DNA from: a virus
Length of the DNA stretch: 64,000 nt
Virus record (IMG/VR): IMGVR_UViG_3300005253_000045
Location: 1-64,000 of that record
Reading direction: 5' to 3' (one strand)
Part shown: in pieces, positions 9,789 through 20,000 of the stretch
How the letters are laid out: every line of letters begins with the position of its first letter
How positions within the stretch are numbered: position 1 is the stretch's first letter
The notes under the pieces: model-generated
The model's database searches: none
What the model saw: the letters and a program-made list of their open reading frames with translations, nothing else
What the model was told of the DNA's origin: nothing
Translations under genes and position numbers: made by a program

Positions 9789-10205
9789 ATGTCTTTTGAA
9801 CCACAGACAGCCGTTAGGTTCTGTACCATACCGATTGACGCTGCCTTAGAACAGGGTCCTACTGTTACTGAGGCAACGCTTCTGGCCTGCCCTACTGGGG
9901 AGAATATGCAGCTTGAGCTGCTTGCTGTTGGCTTTCGTGCTAATACACTACCAATAGACGGCAGCAATGACGTTGACGTTGACCTCGAGTTTATCGATGA
10001 CAGCGACAGCGATTCCGTGACCGACTTTATCACGGACTACGACCTTACGGGAGGTACTGTGTTGGTGTATAACTCCATTTGGAGGGGAAGCAAAATCCTC
10101 GATGCGGGTGACGCCATCAACGCAGAGTTCACAGTAACGACCCCAGACACGGCCTCTGAGGGCGCTGCACTCATCGTAGAGTACCGCGTATTGCGGAGGT
10201 CGTAA
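9789..10205 (+). CDS. Small virion protein, second copy of a tandem duplication
   Basis: This 138-residue paralogue of the preceding gene lies 12 bp downstream with the ribosome site AAGGAGGAGCACC. Core motifs are retained while the termini and surface loops differ, so this is an old duplication, not a recent copy. Both copies are intact. Confidence 0.7.
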   Translation: MSFEPQTAVRFCTIPIDAALEQGPTVTEATLLACPTGENMQLELLAVGFRANTLPIDGSNDVDVDLEFIDDSDSDSVTDFITDYDLTGGTVLVYNSIWRGSKILDAGDAINAEFTVTTPDTASEGAALIVEYRVLRRS

Positions 10206-10224
10206 TCAAGATGCGCCTAACGAG

Positions 10225-10263
10225 CGGTGGGGGGTCATCTCGATGCACCTCCGCCTCCCACCG
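10225..10263. repeat. Intergenic hairpin
   Basis: CGGTGGG at 10225-10231 is the reverse complement of CCCACCG at 10257-10263, a 7-bp stem with a 25-nt loop in the gap before the gene at 10294. No T-tract follows, so termination is not supported. Confidence 0.4.
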
Positions 10264-10293
10264 TTCGTAGGTGAGATGTAAAGGAGAGGAACA

Positions 10294-10905
10294 ATGGGAA
10301 ACGCAGGATTTGGTGACAGTGGCGCCCCGACTGAGGGCGAAGTCACCCCCCAAGCAAAGGCAGAAGTGACAGATGGTATTCAAGGCAGCCAGGCTGCTTC
10401 CTCTGCATTCCAGAAAGAGGAAGAGGTAGCTCCAGTCGATGACGGCTTAGTAGCCTATGTCGCGGCCAAGGAGTTCGCCAATAGCCGCTTCCTCGTCGTC
10501 CACGGCGTGCCCGTCAAGGCCCCCATCGCGGCTGGCGGCTCTGTAGGTATTACCCCACTCATTACCCGTGAGGGCGACGTGTGGGCAAAGTTCGTCAATA
10601 GTGTTCTGGTGACTAATGACCAGAAGGTTATTGAGTGGTGCGACGCGCACACAAAGATTTGTCGCCGCTCAGATGACCCGATGACGAAGAGTTGGGTTAC
10701 TGTGAAGGCCCTTCAGGCCCGCCTCGCAAACCGCGAGCGCCTTCTCGACACGAGTGAGATGGACGCAGATGAGTCCTTCCCGCCGGGTCTAGTGGGTAGC
10801 CTACAAGCACAGGCCGCTCAGCCCAGAAGTGCCGGCAACACCGCTGTCGACAACGCAGAAGCCGCCAAGGAGAGCCTTCAGCAGAACCGTGCTGCCGGAC
10901 AGTAG
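10294..10905 (+). CDS. Virion-region protein of unknown function
   Basis: The 203 residues start behind AAAGGAGAGGAACA. The first 55 residues are acidic and disordered. A central domain (about 55-150) contains VVHGVPVKAPI and a Cys pair (WCDAHTKIC). The C-terminal 50 residues are Ala/Gln rich. It sits between duplicated head proteins and an adaptor-like set. It could be a head-completion or chaperone protein, but no family was recognised. Confidence 0.6.
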   Translation: MGNAGFGDSGAPTEGEVTPQAKAEVTDGIQGSQAASSAFQKEEEVAPVDDGLVAYVAAKEFANSRFLVVHGVPVKAPIAAGGSVGITPLITREGDVWAKFVNSVLVTNDQKVIEWCDAHTKICRRSDDPMTKSWVTVKALQARLANRERLLDTSEMDADESFPPGLVGSLQAQAAQPRSAGNTAVDNAEAAKESLQQNRAAGQ

Positions 10906-10915
10906 GGGCTAAGCG

Positions 10916-11302
10916 ATGCCTGTACGTATTGCGCAAATAATTGACGCCACTCTTGACGATACCCTTGGCTCTATTGCAGGGACGTGGGATTTCAATGGGG
11001 TATCGCCTAAGCGGGTCTCTTTATATGTAGCGGTAGCGGAGTCTGGCTCTGGCGCCACAGTGACGCTAACTGTGGAACTATCACCGGATGATGGGCAGAC
11101 GCTCATATCGTACGACAAGCTCCTCACACACGATGGCAATGACGCCCCACAGGCGAGCGAAATCTACACTCAGACAGAGGACGACGTACTATCGCTCTCG
11201 CCCGAGGATGTACTGGACTACATTAAGGTAACCCTGACTGGAAACTCGGTGACTGGCGCGAACTACTATGCGTGTGATGTCTGGCTTTGCTACTCCTACT
11301 GA
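10916..11302 (+). CDS. Beta-sandwich virion protein of unknown function
   Basis: This 128-residue protein has alternating hydrophobic strands such as VTLTVELSPD and a C-terminal strand ending in aromatic residues, resembling small decoration or tail-tube-associated beta-sandwich proteins. It lies 10 bp after the previous gene. No catalytic residues are visible. Confidence 0.6.
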   Translation: MPVRIAQIIDATLDDTLGSIAGTWDFNGVSPKRVSLYVAVAESGSGATVTLTVELSPDDGQTLISYDKLLTHDGNDAPQASEIYTQTEDDVLSLSPEDVLDYIKVTLTGNSVTGANYYACDVWLCYSY

Positions 11303-11314
11303 TAGAGGCCCTTT

Positions 11315-11773
11315 ATGGAAAACTCCAAAGAGCGTTACTACCGTCTCAAGGGAGAGGGTAAGTGTGTCAACTGCGGAATCCGCGAACCGTTACGACGGAC
11401 TGTTAAATGCGCTCAGTGTGCCGCCTATCAGGCCAACTATCAGGTACGAACCACGCTACAGCGCCGGACGTACTCCCGTTCTCGCCATCTGAAGCGTAAG
11501 AAGCGGGTACTGGCTGCCTATGGCGGCGAGGAATGCGTTTGCTGCGGTGAGTACCGGTTAGAGCTACTCTCTATCGACCATGAAAGAAGGGACGGCGCCG
11601 AGCATAAGCGGCAGATAGGGCACAACCTCTACTGGTGGTTGGAGAAGGAAGGCTACCCCCAAGACTTAGGGCTGCGTGTCCTCTGCTTCAACTGTAACTG
11701 TTCCCTTGGGTACAACGGCTATTGCCCTCATGAGATAGAGAGACAGTCGGCCTACCTTCGGGAGGTGTCTTAG
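11315..11773 (+). CDS. HNH homing-type endonuclease
   Basis: This 152-residue protein has paired Cys motifs at the N-terminus (CVNCG, CAQC), an internal CVCCG, the metal and catalytic segment LLSIDHE, and a C-terminal CFNCNCSLGYNGYCPH signature. Its closest relative in the window is the protein at 36708-37229. Freestanding HNH endonucleases cut recipient DNA and spread with flanking sequence. It interrupts the virion operon between the gene at 10916 and the paralogous adaptor genes without breaking either. Confidence 0.85.
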   Translation: MENSKERYYRLKGEGKCVNCGIREPLRRTVKCAQCAAYQANYQVRTTLQRRTYSRSRHLKRKKRVLAAYGGEECVCCGEYRLELLSIDHERRDGAEHKRQIGHNLYWWLEKEGYPQDLGLRVLCFNCNCSLGYNGYCPHEIERQSAYLREVS

Positions 11774-11775
11774 CT

Positions 11776-12393
11776 ATGGCCCTCACAGTGGACGAACTCC
11801 GCGACGAGATGTCCCATCATCTCCAAGACCCTGCCCGTCTGCTAGTCAATGACGACCAGCTCCTAGAGTTCATCAACTCCGCGGCGTGGGATGCTGCTAA
11901 CGAGGGCTGGGTAGTCGACCTCGATGAGACCGAAAGTACCACCCTCTCCTCAGGCACCTACGCCTATGATGTTCCAGCCTCGTTTGTCTACGTGCATGAA
12001 CTTATCGTAGCAGACGCGGCCGGCGACTACCCCCTGTCTCAACTCATCCCCTGGAGTAAGTGGCAAATTGTCATGAATGGCGCGACAGTTCAGTTCCTAC
12101 TGAGTAAAGACCGATTCACGATTACAGACGGTAGGGCGGTTAAGGTGCGCGGCCAAGCCCGGCCGACGGCGGAGTACTCAGCCGACGGTAGCATCGACGC
12201 CGGTATGGAGTCATTCATACGCGAGCGTGCTATCATGTATGCTGCTCGGAACCTGTCCCGCCATAGTGGGGGGCACGCTCAGCAGTACGCTCAGTTGATG
12301 GTAGAGGCTAAGGCGACTAGTGACGAGCTATTTACGCGGCAGGCAGAGTTGTTCCAGCCAAAGACCATGAGCAGGGTGGTTCCCTCGAGGTAG
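11776..12393 (+). CDS. Adaptor/head-completion-like protein, paralogue 1 of 3
   Basis: This 205-residue protein shares with the next two genes an N-terminal motif of the form DELRDEMSHHLQDP then LLEFINSAAWDAANEGW, a central YDVP strand, FSI/FTI-like strands and a C-terminal IRERA helix. The pattern resembles phage adaptor proteins (DUF6682/P22 gp4-like) that join portal and tail. This copy has no inserted domain. Confidence 0.65.
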   Translation: MALTVDELRDEMSHHLQDPARLLVNDDQLLEFINSAAWDAANEGWVVDLDETESTTLSSGTYAYDVPASFVYVHELIVADAAGDYPLSQLIPWSKWQIVMNGATVQFLLSKDRFTITDGRAVKVRGQARPTAEYSADGSIDAGMESFIRERAIMYAARNLSRHSGGHAQQYAQLMVEAKATSDELFTRQAELFQPKTMSRVVPSR

Positions 12394-12395
12394 CT

Positions 12396-13334
12396 ATGAC
12401 GCTCAACGAAATGTACGAAGCCCTCGCTAACCACCTGCGCGACCCGATGCTGAGGGTGCTCTACCCCCATCAGCTCTTAGAGTTCATCAACTCCGCGGCA
12501 CGAGACGCAGCAGGAGAAGGGTTCTTCATAGCCCTTGAGGACGACGAGTCTCTCAGTCTCGTGACATCAACGTACGACTACGACGTCCCTTCAGACTTCG
12601 CCCTAATCCATGACATCTGGCAGGAGACGACTGCGGGTGGCGGTGTATACGACCTGTGGATTCCGCACAACCACTGGGCGCTCCGCTACAACGGCAGCGC
12701 CCCCCAGATACACTTTGACGATGACCTCTTCAGTATCACCAACGCGAGAGTCCTGAAGATTCTCGGACAGGCTCGGCCCAGCGAGTATAGTCTGGCTCAA
12801 GCCGGCGTCAACGAAGTGCAGCGGGTTAGCCACGACGGTACAGGCGGTACATTCACGCTGACGTTTGCCGGCCAGACTACATCGGCCATTGATTGGGACG
12901 CGACCGCGGCCGCTGTCGACACCATCATGCAGGCTCTATCGAACGTCACGGCCGTAACGATAACGGGTGGAGACCTACCTGTCGCCATAGACATTGAGTT
13001 CACCAACCCCGGCGCACAGAACATCGCAGAGATGACGGCTAACGCCGCTAGCCTCACAGGGGATACAGTAGGCGTAACCATCGCTACGGTGACTCAAGGT
13101 GCTTTAGCTGTCGCCGCCGGCGCCACCAGCATTGACACAGGTCTTGAGGCCTTCATTCGCCAGCGTGCTATCCACTACGCCTCGACCTATATGGCAGTGG
13201 CTGCTGAGGGCGATGAGGTTGCCCTCTATGAGAGAATGGCCGCTAGCGCACTTACAGCAAGCGAGGCCTTCATACAGGCGCAGAGGGCACACTTTGGCCC
13301 GAGGCGCTACTCCCGGCCGGTGCCTTCGAGGTAG
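12396..13334 (+). CDS. Adaptor/head-completion-like protein, paralogue 2 of 3, with inserted domain
   Basis: The 312-residue protein has the same frame as its neighbours (NHLRDPML, LLEFINSAARDAA, IRQRAIHYA) but carries about 95 extra residues near 145-240 that begin with a GTFTLTFAGQTT strand and contain Thr/Ala-rich strands. This resembles a beta-sandwich domain often inserted in environmental phage virion proteins. It overlaps neither neighbour and has a 2-bp gap upstream. Confidence 0.65.
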   Translation: MTLNEMYEALANHLRDPMLRVLYPHQLLEFINSAARDAAGEGFFIALEDDESLSLVTSTYDYDVPSDFALIHDIWQETTAGGGVYDLWIPHNHWALRYNGSAPQIHFDDDLFSITNARVLKILGQARPSEYSLAQAGVNEVQRVSHDGTGGTFTLTFAGQTTSAIDWDATAAAVDTIMQALSNVTAVTITGGDLPVAIDIEFTNPGAQNIAEMTANAASLTGDTVGVTIATVTQGALAVAAGATSIDTGLEAFIRQRAIHYASTYMAVAAEGDEVALYERMAASALTASEAFIQAQRAHFGPRRYSRPVPSR

Positions 13335-13337
13335 ACG

Positions 13338-14222
13338 ATGACGACGGTAAACGAGCTTCGAGACGACATCTCATTAAACGTTGGTGACCCAATGATGGAA
13401 CGGGCCAATCGGGACCATGTGCTCGGGTTCATCAACCGTGCTGCCCGCGATGCGCAGAACTCTGGCTGGCTACTTCGAGTTGAGGACGCCGAGAATATCG
13501 GGCTACTCGGCAACGAGTACGAGTACGACGTCCCCGCACGATTTGCCTACGTCAAAATGCTCAAGATTGGTGACAAGAACGTAGACAATGCCTCTACCGT
13601 AGACACCGGTACGGAGTTGGGTGCCGCTATCGCCGACACTACAACGACTGCCATCACGGTAGACGACACTTCCATCTTCGTCGTCAATGACCTCATCCAA
13701 GTAGACAGCGAGATAATGTTCATCACGGCCCTCACGAGCGCCACTGTCCTGGCTGTGACTCGCGGGTATTTTGGAACGACTGCGGCCACACACGACAACG
13801 ATTCTTCTATCCTACGCCCACTTGCGGATGTTGCCTTTGAGTATACCATCCCGCGGGCGTACTGGACGATGAGGCTACAGTCAGGCGGGGCTAACACTAA
13901 AACGGCCGCGCTTGGTTCCCGGCCCCAGTTCGTCTTCAACAGCGACCTCTTCAGCTTCACTGCCGGCACGCCGGTTCAGGTGATTGGACAGCGCCGGCCT
14001 ACTACGGCCTACGTGAGTGGGGATACGATAGACGACCAAACTGAGTCATTTATTGCTGAGCGGGCCACAGCCTACGCCGCCCGCTTTATCTTTGCTCAAG
14101 GGAATGCTCCTGATATGAATCAGGTGTATCTCCAGTCCTGGGCGAACAGTATTGCTTTCCTACGCTCCCATCCCGCCGAGTTTCGAGTTCGACCAAATAG
14201 CACCCGCGTACCAGGACGGTAG
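13338..14222 (+). CDS. Adaptor/head-completion-like protein, paralogue 3 of 3, with a different insertion
   Basis: The 294 residues keep the shared N-terminal NELRDDISLNVGDP and FINRAARDAQNSGW motifs and the C-terminal IAERATAYAARF helix. About residues 88-160 are an insertion with TTAITVDDTS, a DSEIMFITALT strand and a TRGY turn. A closely similar module occurs in the downstream gene 14225-16510. The three paralogues probably form a ring or stacked rings at the neck. Confidence 0.65.
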   Translation: MTTVNELRDDISLNVGDPMMERANRDHVLGFINRAARDAQNSGWLLRVEDAENIGLLGNEYEYDVPARFAYVKMLKIGDKNVDNASTVDTGTELGAAIADTTTTAITVDDTSIFVVNDLIQVDSEIMFITALTSATVLAVTRGYFGTTAATHDNDSSILRPLADVAFEYTIPRAYWTMRLQSGGANTKTAALGSRPQFVFNSDLFSFTAGTPVQVIGQRRPTTAYVSGDTIDDQTESFIAERATAYAARFIFAQGNAPDMNQVYLQSWANSIAFLRSHPAEFRVRPNSTRVPGR

Positions 14223-14224
14223 CT

Positions 14225-16510
14225 ATGAGCGATGCTGTCGCCGATGATGGTGAATATCAGGACGATACAATCACGCTGAATGGCGTGAAGCTAGCCGTCA
14301 ACAGCCCTATACGGGCCGGAATGGTCTCCGAGTTCAGTACGGGCATGAAGGTGGGTAAGGCAACCTATGATGAGCGCCTGCACGCCTTTTGGATAGCTCT
14401 CGATGATTTCTCTGGAGGATTCGGCTTCAGGCAGTTAGACGTCCGAGAAGCGGGCGGAACTCACTTCGACAATGTGGGGGGCGTTGACCTTCGCCGGCCG
14501 CGCCACATCACCCTCCCCGCACGGCGGGACACACTAGACCCTCCGTCCGACCCTGCCCTCAGTACTCTTATTTCCTGGCAGGACTCCATGATTTACAGCG
14601 ACATCTCGGGCGCTGAGCGTCTCTACGTAGCTATCTTGGAGGACATCTTCTACTTAGACATTGAGCGTAGCGTCCTTACCCGGGTCTACGATGGGTCGGC
14701 CGACCCCGACGGTGCTAATGCCCCGCGCTTTGGGCGTATCATAGAAGGGGTGGCGTCAGACGGTACACGCTTCCTCCTAGCCACTGGCGTGGATGCTACC
14801 GGCTCTGAAGAATACGTCCGCACGGAGGATGGGGGTACTTGGGTAAAGAGCTCGGGTATTCCAGCCACACCTGCCGCTAATGCCTCTATGCAGCTCTCAG
14901 ACGCTATCTGGTGGAATGGTCTTGTCATAGCACATGGCGAGGGAGACCAAATTATTGGTTCCTCCGATGGTAAGGCTTGGGACGTTGACGAGGCAGGCCT
15001 TCTCGACCCGCGCTGGCGCACCGGGGGTAGTTTTGTTCGCTTTGTCGGTACTGCTATGGCCCCATGGGGCTATGATGCCCCCTACTTCCTCAGCAAAGGG
15101 CATTTGTGGATACTAGACTGGTATCTTTACAATGCCGTCAAAGTCGAAGACCTGGGCGATAGAAACGTACTACGCGCCGGTGTCGTTTGGAATGGCTCCA
15201 TCATCGTTACAGATGGGTGGAACATTTGGGAGTACAACCCCGGCAACGCCCAGACGGTACGGCGAATTGGTCTCTTTGGAAAAGACGGTCCTCCCCCCAG
15301 CACCAGGTCTGACACCGGACACCCTGGACAAGCCGATAACTACTATATCACTCACTTTATCCCCGGCACATCCGACCTATTTGCTATCTGCCGGAGCCTG
15401 ACTGGCGCCGGCGCCGCGGTAGGGGCACCCTCATGGCGCTTAGCGGTCTACAATGGGGTTGGGTGGAGCTGGTTTGGGTCTGAAGTAACCTCTTCACAGG
15501 CGTACGCAGGGATTATGGGGATATTCCCCTCTGCCCTCTCACTCCAACTACCAACTAGGACTATTGACGTGGTGGCTATCGCGGACCAGAATAGTACCGA
15601 CTGGAACCTGCACACTATCCACCTTCCCCCTGTAGGCGACATCCCAGTCCCCGGCCCAGGCCAGCGCTTTGAAGACGGCCCTCTATCCTTTGAGACGGGA
15701 TGGTTTGATGGCGGGTTCGCCGAGTTGGAAGGAGCACTTCTCCAACTGTCATTCGATGGGTACTCTATGAGTGACACGGAAACTGTACTCGTCGAGTACC
15801 GTCTGAATAATCAGACGGAGGCCACGTATGAAACGCTAGGCACATTCAAGAAGAACAGCCAGAAGATATGGTTCTCCGACGACCACAGGGGGGTACCCTT
15901 TATGTCGGTGCAGTTCCGTATCTCTCTTGACCGTGGTATTGGCGTGAAGTTCTCCGACGCGGGCACAAACGTAAGTGATGCTGCCTTCGATGCAGGAGAC
16001 GTTAGTGTCACAGTTCAGGATAGTTCCCTTTTCCGCATTGGAGACGTCGTGCGCTTTGATGAAGAGCAGTGTCTAATCACCGCCATTACCGCGGCCTCGG
16101 AGCTACTCACCATCACCCGCGGGTACAACAGTACTACCGACGCAGGTCATAGCAATGGTATCGACGTGTACGCCGAGGAGGGCGTAAGTCCCGAGATTAA
16201 GGCTCTCATCCTTGTCTACGACAAGGTACCGAAGATGCGTACCGCCTGGACTATTCGTATCGATGTGAGCAGGATGATAGAACGTCCGTTCAGCATAGAT
16301 GAGGAAACAGCCACTACAGAGAGTATCTGGCAGTTCCTGAAGTCCCTGGTAAACACCCCAACCCTCACAAAGATGGTGGTTCCCTCCATGGAGAGTGGGG
16401 GCGTCAATGTACGAATTACAGACATGCCTGCCACTATCTCCGACTTCCGTACGGCGATGGGCGGCAGAGGTTTCATCGAACTTCAATTGATTGAAACGGT
16501 CGGTGAGTAG
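14225..16510 (+). CDS. Large tail protein with propeller-like repeats
   Basis: The 761 residues contain repeated Trp/Gly/Asp strand patterns between about 90 and 480, including segments resembling BNR/propeller blades (EDGGTWVKSSG, SSDGKAWD). Near residues 578-645 lies a module with SVTVQDSSLF, CLITAITAAS and TRGYN that matches the insertion in the preceding adaptor-like gene. The product is probably a tail hub or nozzle component or minor tail protein. The start at 14225 follows the previous TAG directly. Confidence 0.6.
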   Translation: MSDAVADDGEYQDDTITLNGVKLAVNSPIRAGMVSEFSTGMKVGKATYDERLHAFWIALDDFSGGFGFRQLDVREAGGTHFDNVGGVDLRRPRHITLPARRDTLDPPSDPALSTLISWQDSMIYSDISGAERLYVAILEDIFYLDIERSVLTRVYDGSADPDGANAPRFGRIIEGVASDGTRFLLATGVDATGSEEYVRTEDGGTWVKSSGIPATPAANASMQLSDAIWWNGLVIAHGEGDQIIGSSDGKAWDVDEAGLLDPRWRTGGSFVRFVGTAMAPWGYDAPYFLSKGHLWILDWYLYNAVKVEDLGDRNVLRAGVVWNGSIIVTDGWNIWEYNPGNAQTVRRIGLFGKDGPPPSTRSDTGHPGQADNYYITHFIPGTSDLFAICRSLTGAGAAVGAPSWRLAVYNGVGWSWFGSEVTSSQAYAGIMGIFPSALSLQLPTRTIDVVAIADQNSTDWNLHTIHLPPVGDIPVPGPGQRFEDGPLSFETGWFDGGFAELEGALLQLSFDGYSMSDTETVLVEYRLNNQTEATYETLGTFKKNSQKIWFSDDHRGVPFMSVQFRISLDRGIGVKFSDAGTNVSDAAFDAGDVSVTVQDSSLFRIGDVVRFDEEQCLITAITAASELLTITRGYNSTTDAGHSNGIDVYAEEGVSPEIKALILVYDKVPKMRTAWTIRIDVSRMIERPFSIDEETATTESIWQFLKSLVNTPTLTKMVVPSMESGGVNVRITDMPATISDFRTAMGGRGFIELQLIETVGE

Positions 16511-16512
16511 CC

Positions 16513-17079
16513 ATGCCGCGGCGCCCGTCCGAGCTGTCTACACGCAAGCCCCTTGTAGCGCCCAGAACACCTAGGGCACCTGGCCGTAAGGAGGCATTCG
16601 AGCGGGAGGGCGTAGAACTGCGCCCCCTAGCCGGCCCCGCTATTCCTATCCCGCCTGAGCAGGAAGAAGCTCTCCTTGCGCGTTATGAGGGGTGGAAGGC
16701 ACAGTGGAACGGGTCACTGCCAGAGTTCCTCGTCTTCGAGTTTCTCACTATCGAGAAGAACCTCATACCGAACTTCGACTTTGTATTTCAGCACCCGCTC
16801 TTTGGAGGTAGAACACGCTGGGGCGGGTTCATTCTTGACTTCTTTTTCAACATGCGCCAGGAAGGATGGCGTGTAATGGGTGAACGCTACCACCTCGAGC
16901 AGCCGGCCGACCGCGCCCGGGACGCTGTTGCAGCTACCCAACTCATGGCCCAGGGTATCAAAGTCATTGACCTCTGGGAGAGCGACTTGATGACCCGAAG
17001 GGACTTCGTTCTCAACCTAGCCTGGGAGCAGGGGGCCAGTGTCATATCGCGTGCGCCCTTTGGGGCGGGGGCTGTCTAA
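16513..17079 (+). CDS. PD-(D/E)XK-like nuclease-fold protein
   Basis: The 188-residue protein contains, after a Pro/Arg-rich N-terminus, LDFFF, then GERYHL, RARDAVAATQLMAQGIKVI and LWESDL. This order (D, E-x-x-H, DxxxxxxL, Gi.Vi.l) resembles DUF559/Vsr-like restriction-fold nucleases. The second acidic position is not certain. It lies between tail genes, so it could be packaged, or be a homing-type insertion. The stop overlaps the next ATG. Confidence 0.45.
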   Translation: MPRRPSELSTRKPLVAPRTPRAPGRKEAFEREGVELRPLAGPAIPIPPEQEEALLARYEGWKAQWNGSLPEFLVFEFLTIEKNLIPNFDFVFQHPLFGGRTRWGGFILDFFFNMRQEGWRVMGERYHLEQPADRARDAVAATQLMAQGIKVIDLWESDLMTRRDFVLNLAWEQGASVISRAPFGAGAV

Positions 17080-20000
17080 TGGCCACCTACCGCGTAGCAG
17101 TGGTCAATGAGCAAAAAAGACCCATTGCCGGCGTGGTGGTCGAGGCCGTATCCCTCAACAACTGGCCTGACGTCACCACTACTGCGGAGACCGGGCGCAA
17201 TGGTACCGTACAATTCACGGGCATCAGCGGCCCTCACTGGTTCCGCCCCCGTACTCGACGCACCTCCACCGCAGTAGGTGGTCGGGTCTACACTGGTGCA
17301 GTGGAAGTACAGGTCGTAAACTCAGGGGGAGAGAAGGTGTGCGTTGACTTCGTTGTTGACTGCGATGGTATGGGCACGCACACCACCCTTGCCGCGGCCA
17401 TCGCTCAGGCTATCACCGACCAAGCTAATCGCGTCATCTTCCTCTGCTGTAGTGTCACAGAGTCCGACATCGAAATCGGTGGGCTGGCTGGCGGCCAGAG
17501 CATTACCATTATCTCGCATCAGAACCGCCGCGCCATCATCACTACTAACTCCGACGAGGATATGTTCAAGCAGACGTCTAATGGCGGAGGGTCGCCTGAC
17601 GGCGGACTGTTCCTCAAGGATATTGGGCTGACGATAACTACAGCAGGCTACGCCGTATTCCTGTGCGACACTGGCACAGAGATAACGAATATCTCGGCGG
17701 AGCGTGTAGACTTCAATGGCGGTTACTTTGTACGGAACGATTCTGCCCAAGACGCGATGGGCAACCTGGACATTCGGATTGTTGAGTGTATAGGGGGGCT
17801 AACAGGCTTCTACCAAAACGAGGGCTCCACCCCCCCTAACGACCTTTACGCCCTCGACAACGATATGACACTGACGCACTGGTGGAAGGAACTGTCTGCC
17901 GGCGCAGAAGGGGCAGAGACCAACGCTGCAAACAGCTCCAATGTGGTTGGGGGGAGCTATACCGTCTCAGAGTGGATGACGATTGCGCTCTCTGGGAACT
18001 TCAATAGGTGGGCATTCAAGGACTTCATCCTAACCAGTGGCTGCTCGGGTGCACACTTCCGCCACAGTGCCACGGATACCAATCACCGCGGGGTACACTA
18101 CTCCGACATCCTGTTCATCGCTACAGCGAATGACACCGACTTTGGTGACTTCCAGGGGCCGGCCGCCAATCCGCAGGATAACCTATACATTGTAGGTATC
18201 CATGGGGTTGCGCAATCGGGCGTGACTCCGAGTGGTACATTCCTCGCAGTAGATACAGACCAAACAAACCCCTATGTCGCGGACATCTGGGCGCCCGCAT
18301 GGCCTACCGTCTACAGTGGCCCCACCATCACGCCCGCAGTACCTCCTGTTATAGACCACGACGACCTAGCCAATGTTACAAGTGACCAGCACCACGCACT
18401 GAGCCATGATATTCTCTCCACCGACCACCCCGACACCCTCGCGGCATCTGTTGTACGGGGCGACCTCCTATTAACCAACGCAACACCAGTGCTAGCACGG
18501 CTACCGATTGGCGCAGCATCCACCTATCTGAAGTCAGACGCTACCGACGCTGCATGGGCCGCTATCCAGGCCGCAGATGTCGGACTGCCTATCATCGGTA
18601 CTCCTACTTATGATAGCGTAGAAGGCCTGAACACCGTCTTCCACTCTGCTGGCTGGATTAGTCCTGGTGGGGTAATTTCTGATGCTGGGGGGGCGACAAT
18701 CAATGTCACTGCCGGTGATGGGATGCTCCGTTCCTCAGATAGCCCAGTGGCTCAACTTAAGTTCATTGAGTGGCCAGCATCGAACGGTCTGGCCATCACC
18801 GCAGATAGCATCCGCTACATCGGAGTAGAACTCAACGACCCTAATGACCCACAGGTCGTCGTCCGCACGACCAACAACTTCAACAACAACACCGACTTCA
18901 TACTCGGCACAGTAGTCAATGACGGAGGCGTGCTACACGTCCAGAACGCACCGTGGGAGGTTGGCGACCATGCCAACTTTATGATTCAGCGGACGCGCGG
19001 GACGGCTCCCATCGCCCGCGACAAAGAGGTCGGCGGCATTATCTTTTCGGAGAGTGGCACGCGACGAGTAGTTGTCAGTGCGGGCCAACTTTGGAGGGGG
19101 CTGACGGCCTTCGTCATAGGTGCCCTTGATACCGACCCTGGCGGCGCTGCCGACACCTTCGATGAATACTCATCACAAGGCAAGGAAAATACCGGCATCG
19201 CTCAGTGGCCAAACACGCTCTATGACAACGGTTCGGGTGGAACCGGCTCGTTGCAAACGATGGGAAACAACAAGTGGGCGAACCTCTGGTGGTACATCGA
19301 ACTGGACACCGAGCTGGTCATGGTCTACGGGACAGCTCAGTATAACACCCGGACCGAGGCTGAGAACGAAGACATTCCTAGTACCTTGCCGGACAGATTG
19401 CAGGTGCATGGCATTCTGGCTGCGAGATTCATCTTCCAGAAGTCTGCGGCTACGGCGGCGGAGATACTGAGCGCCTTCGATACCCCCTTCACGCCGAGCG
19501 GAGTGACGCTCCACGCCGACTTGGGCACTGTTACGTCCGGCCAGCACCACACTCAGGCTCATAAGGACGAGCATGACCCCGAAGACGGAGCTGACGCCCT
19601 AGACACGGCCAACGCCGCAGAGATTAGTGTGGTTGTCGCTGCCGGTACAGGCTCGTCTCACTCCCTTGCCCGCGCAGACCACGTTCACGCCATCGTCCAC
19701 GCTATCACAGACAACCATATCGTCACCATCGACGGTGGTGGCGCGGGTGCTCCTGCCAGTGGGGAGTATGCGAAGTGGACAGCTAGTGGGTTGGAAGGAA
19801 AGAGTGCCGCTGAAGTAGCAGGCGACATCGAGGGGAGTATTGACCACGGTTCTATTGGCGGTCTTGGAGATGATGATCATACGCAGTATGCTCTACTTGC
19901 GGGGCGGACTGGTGGTCAGATTATTTACGGCGGAGAAAATGCTAGTGCATTCTTGGTTCTTCGCTCTACTAGTCATGGGACAAAGGGCGACATTGCACTT

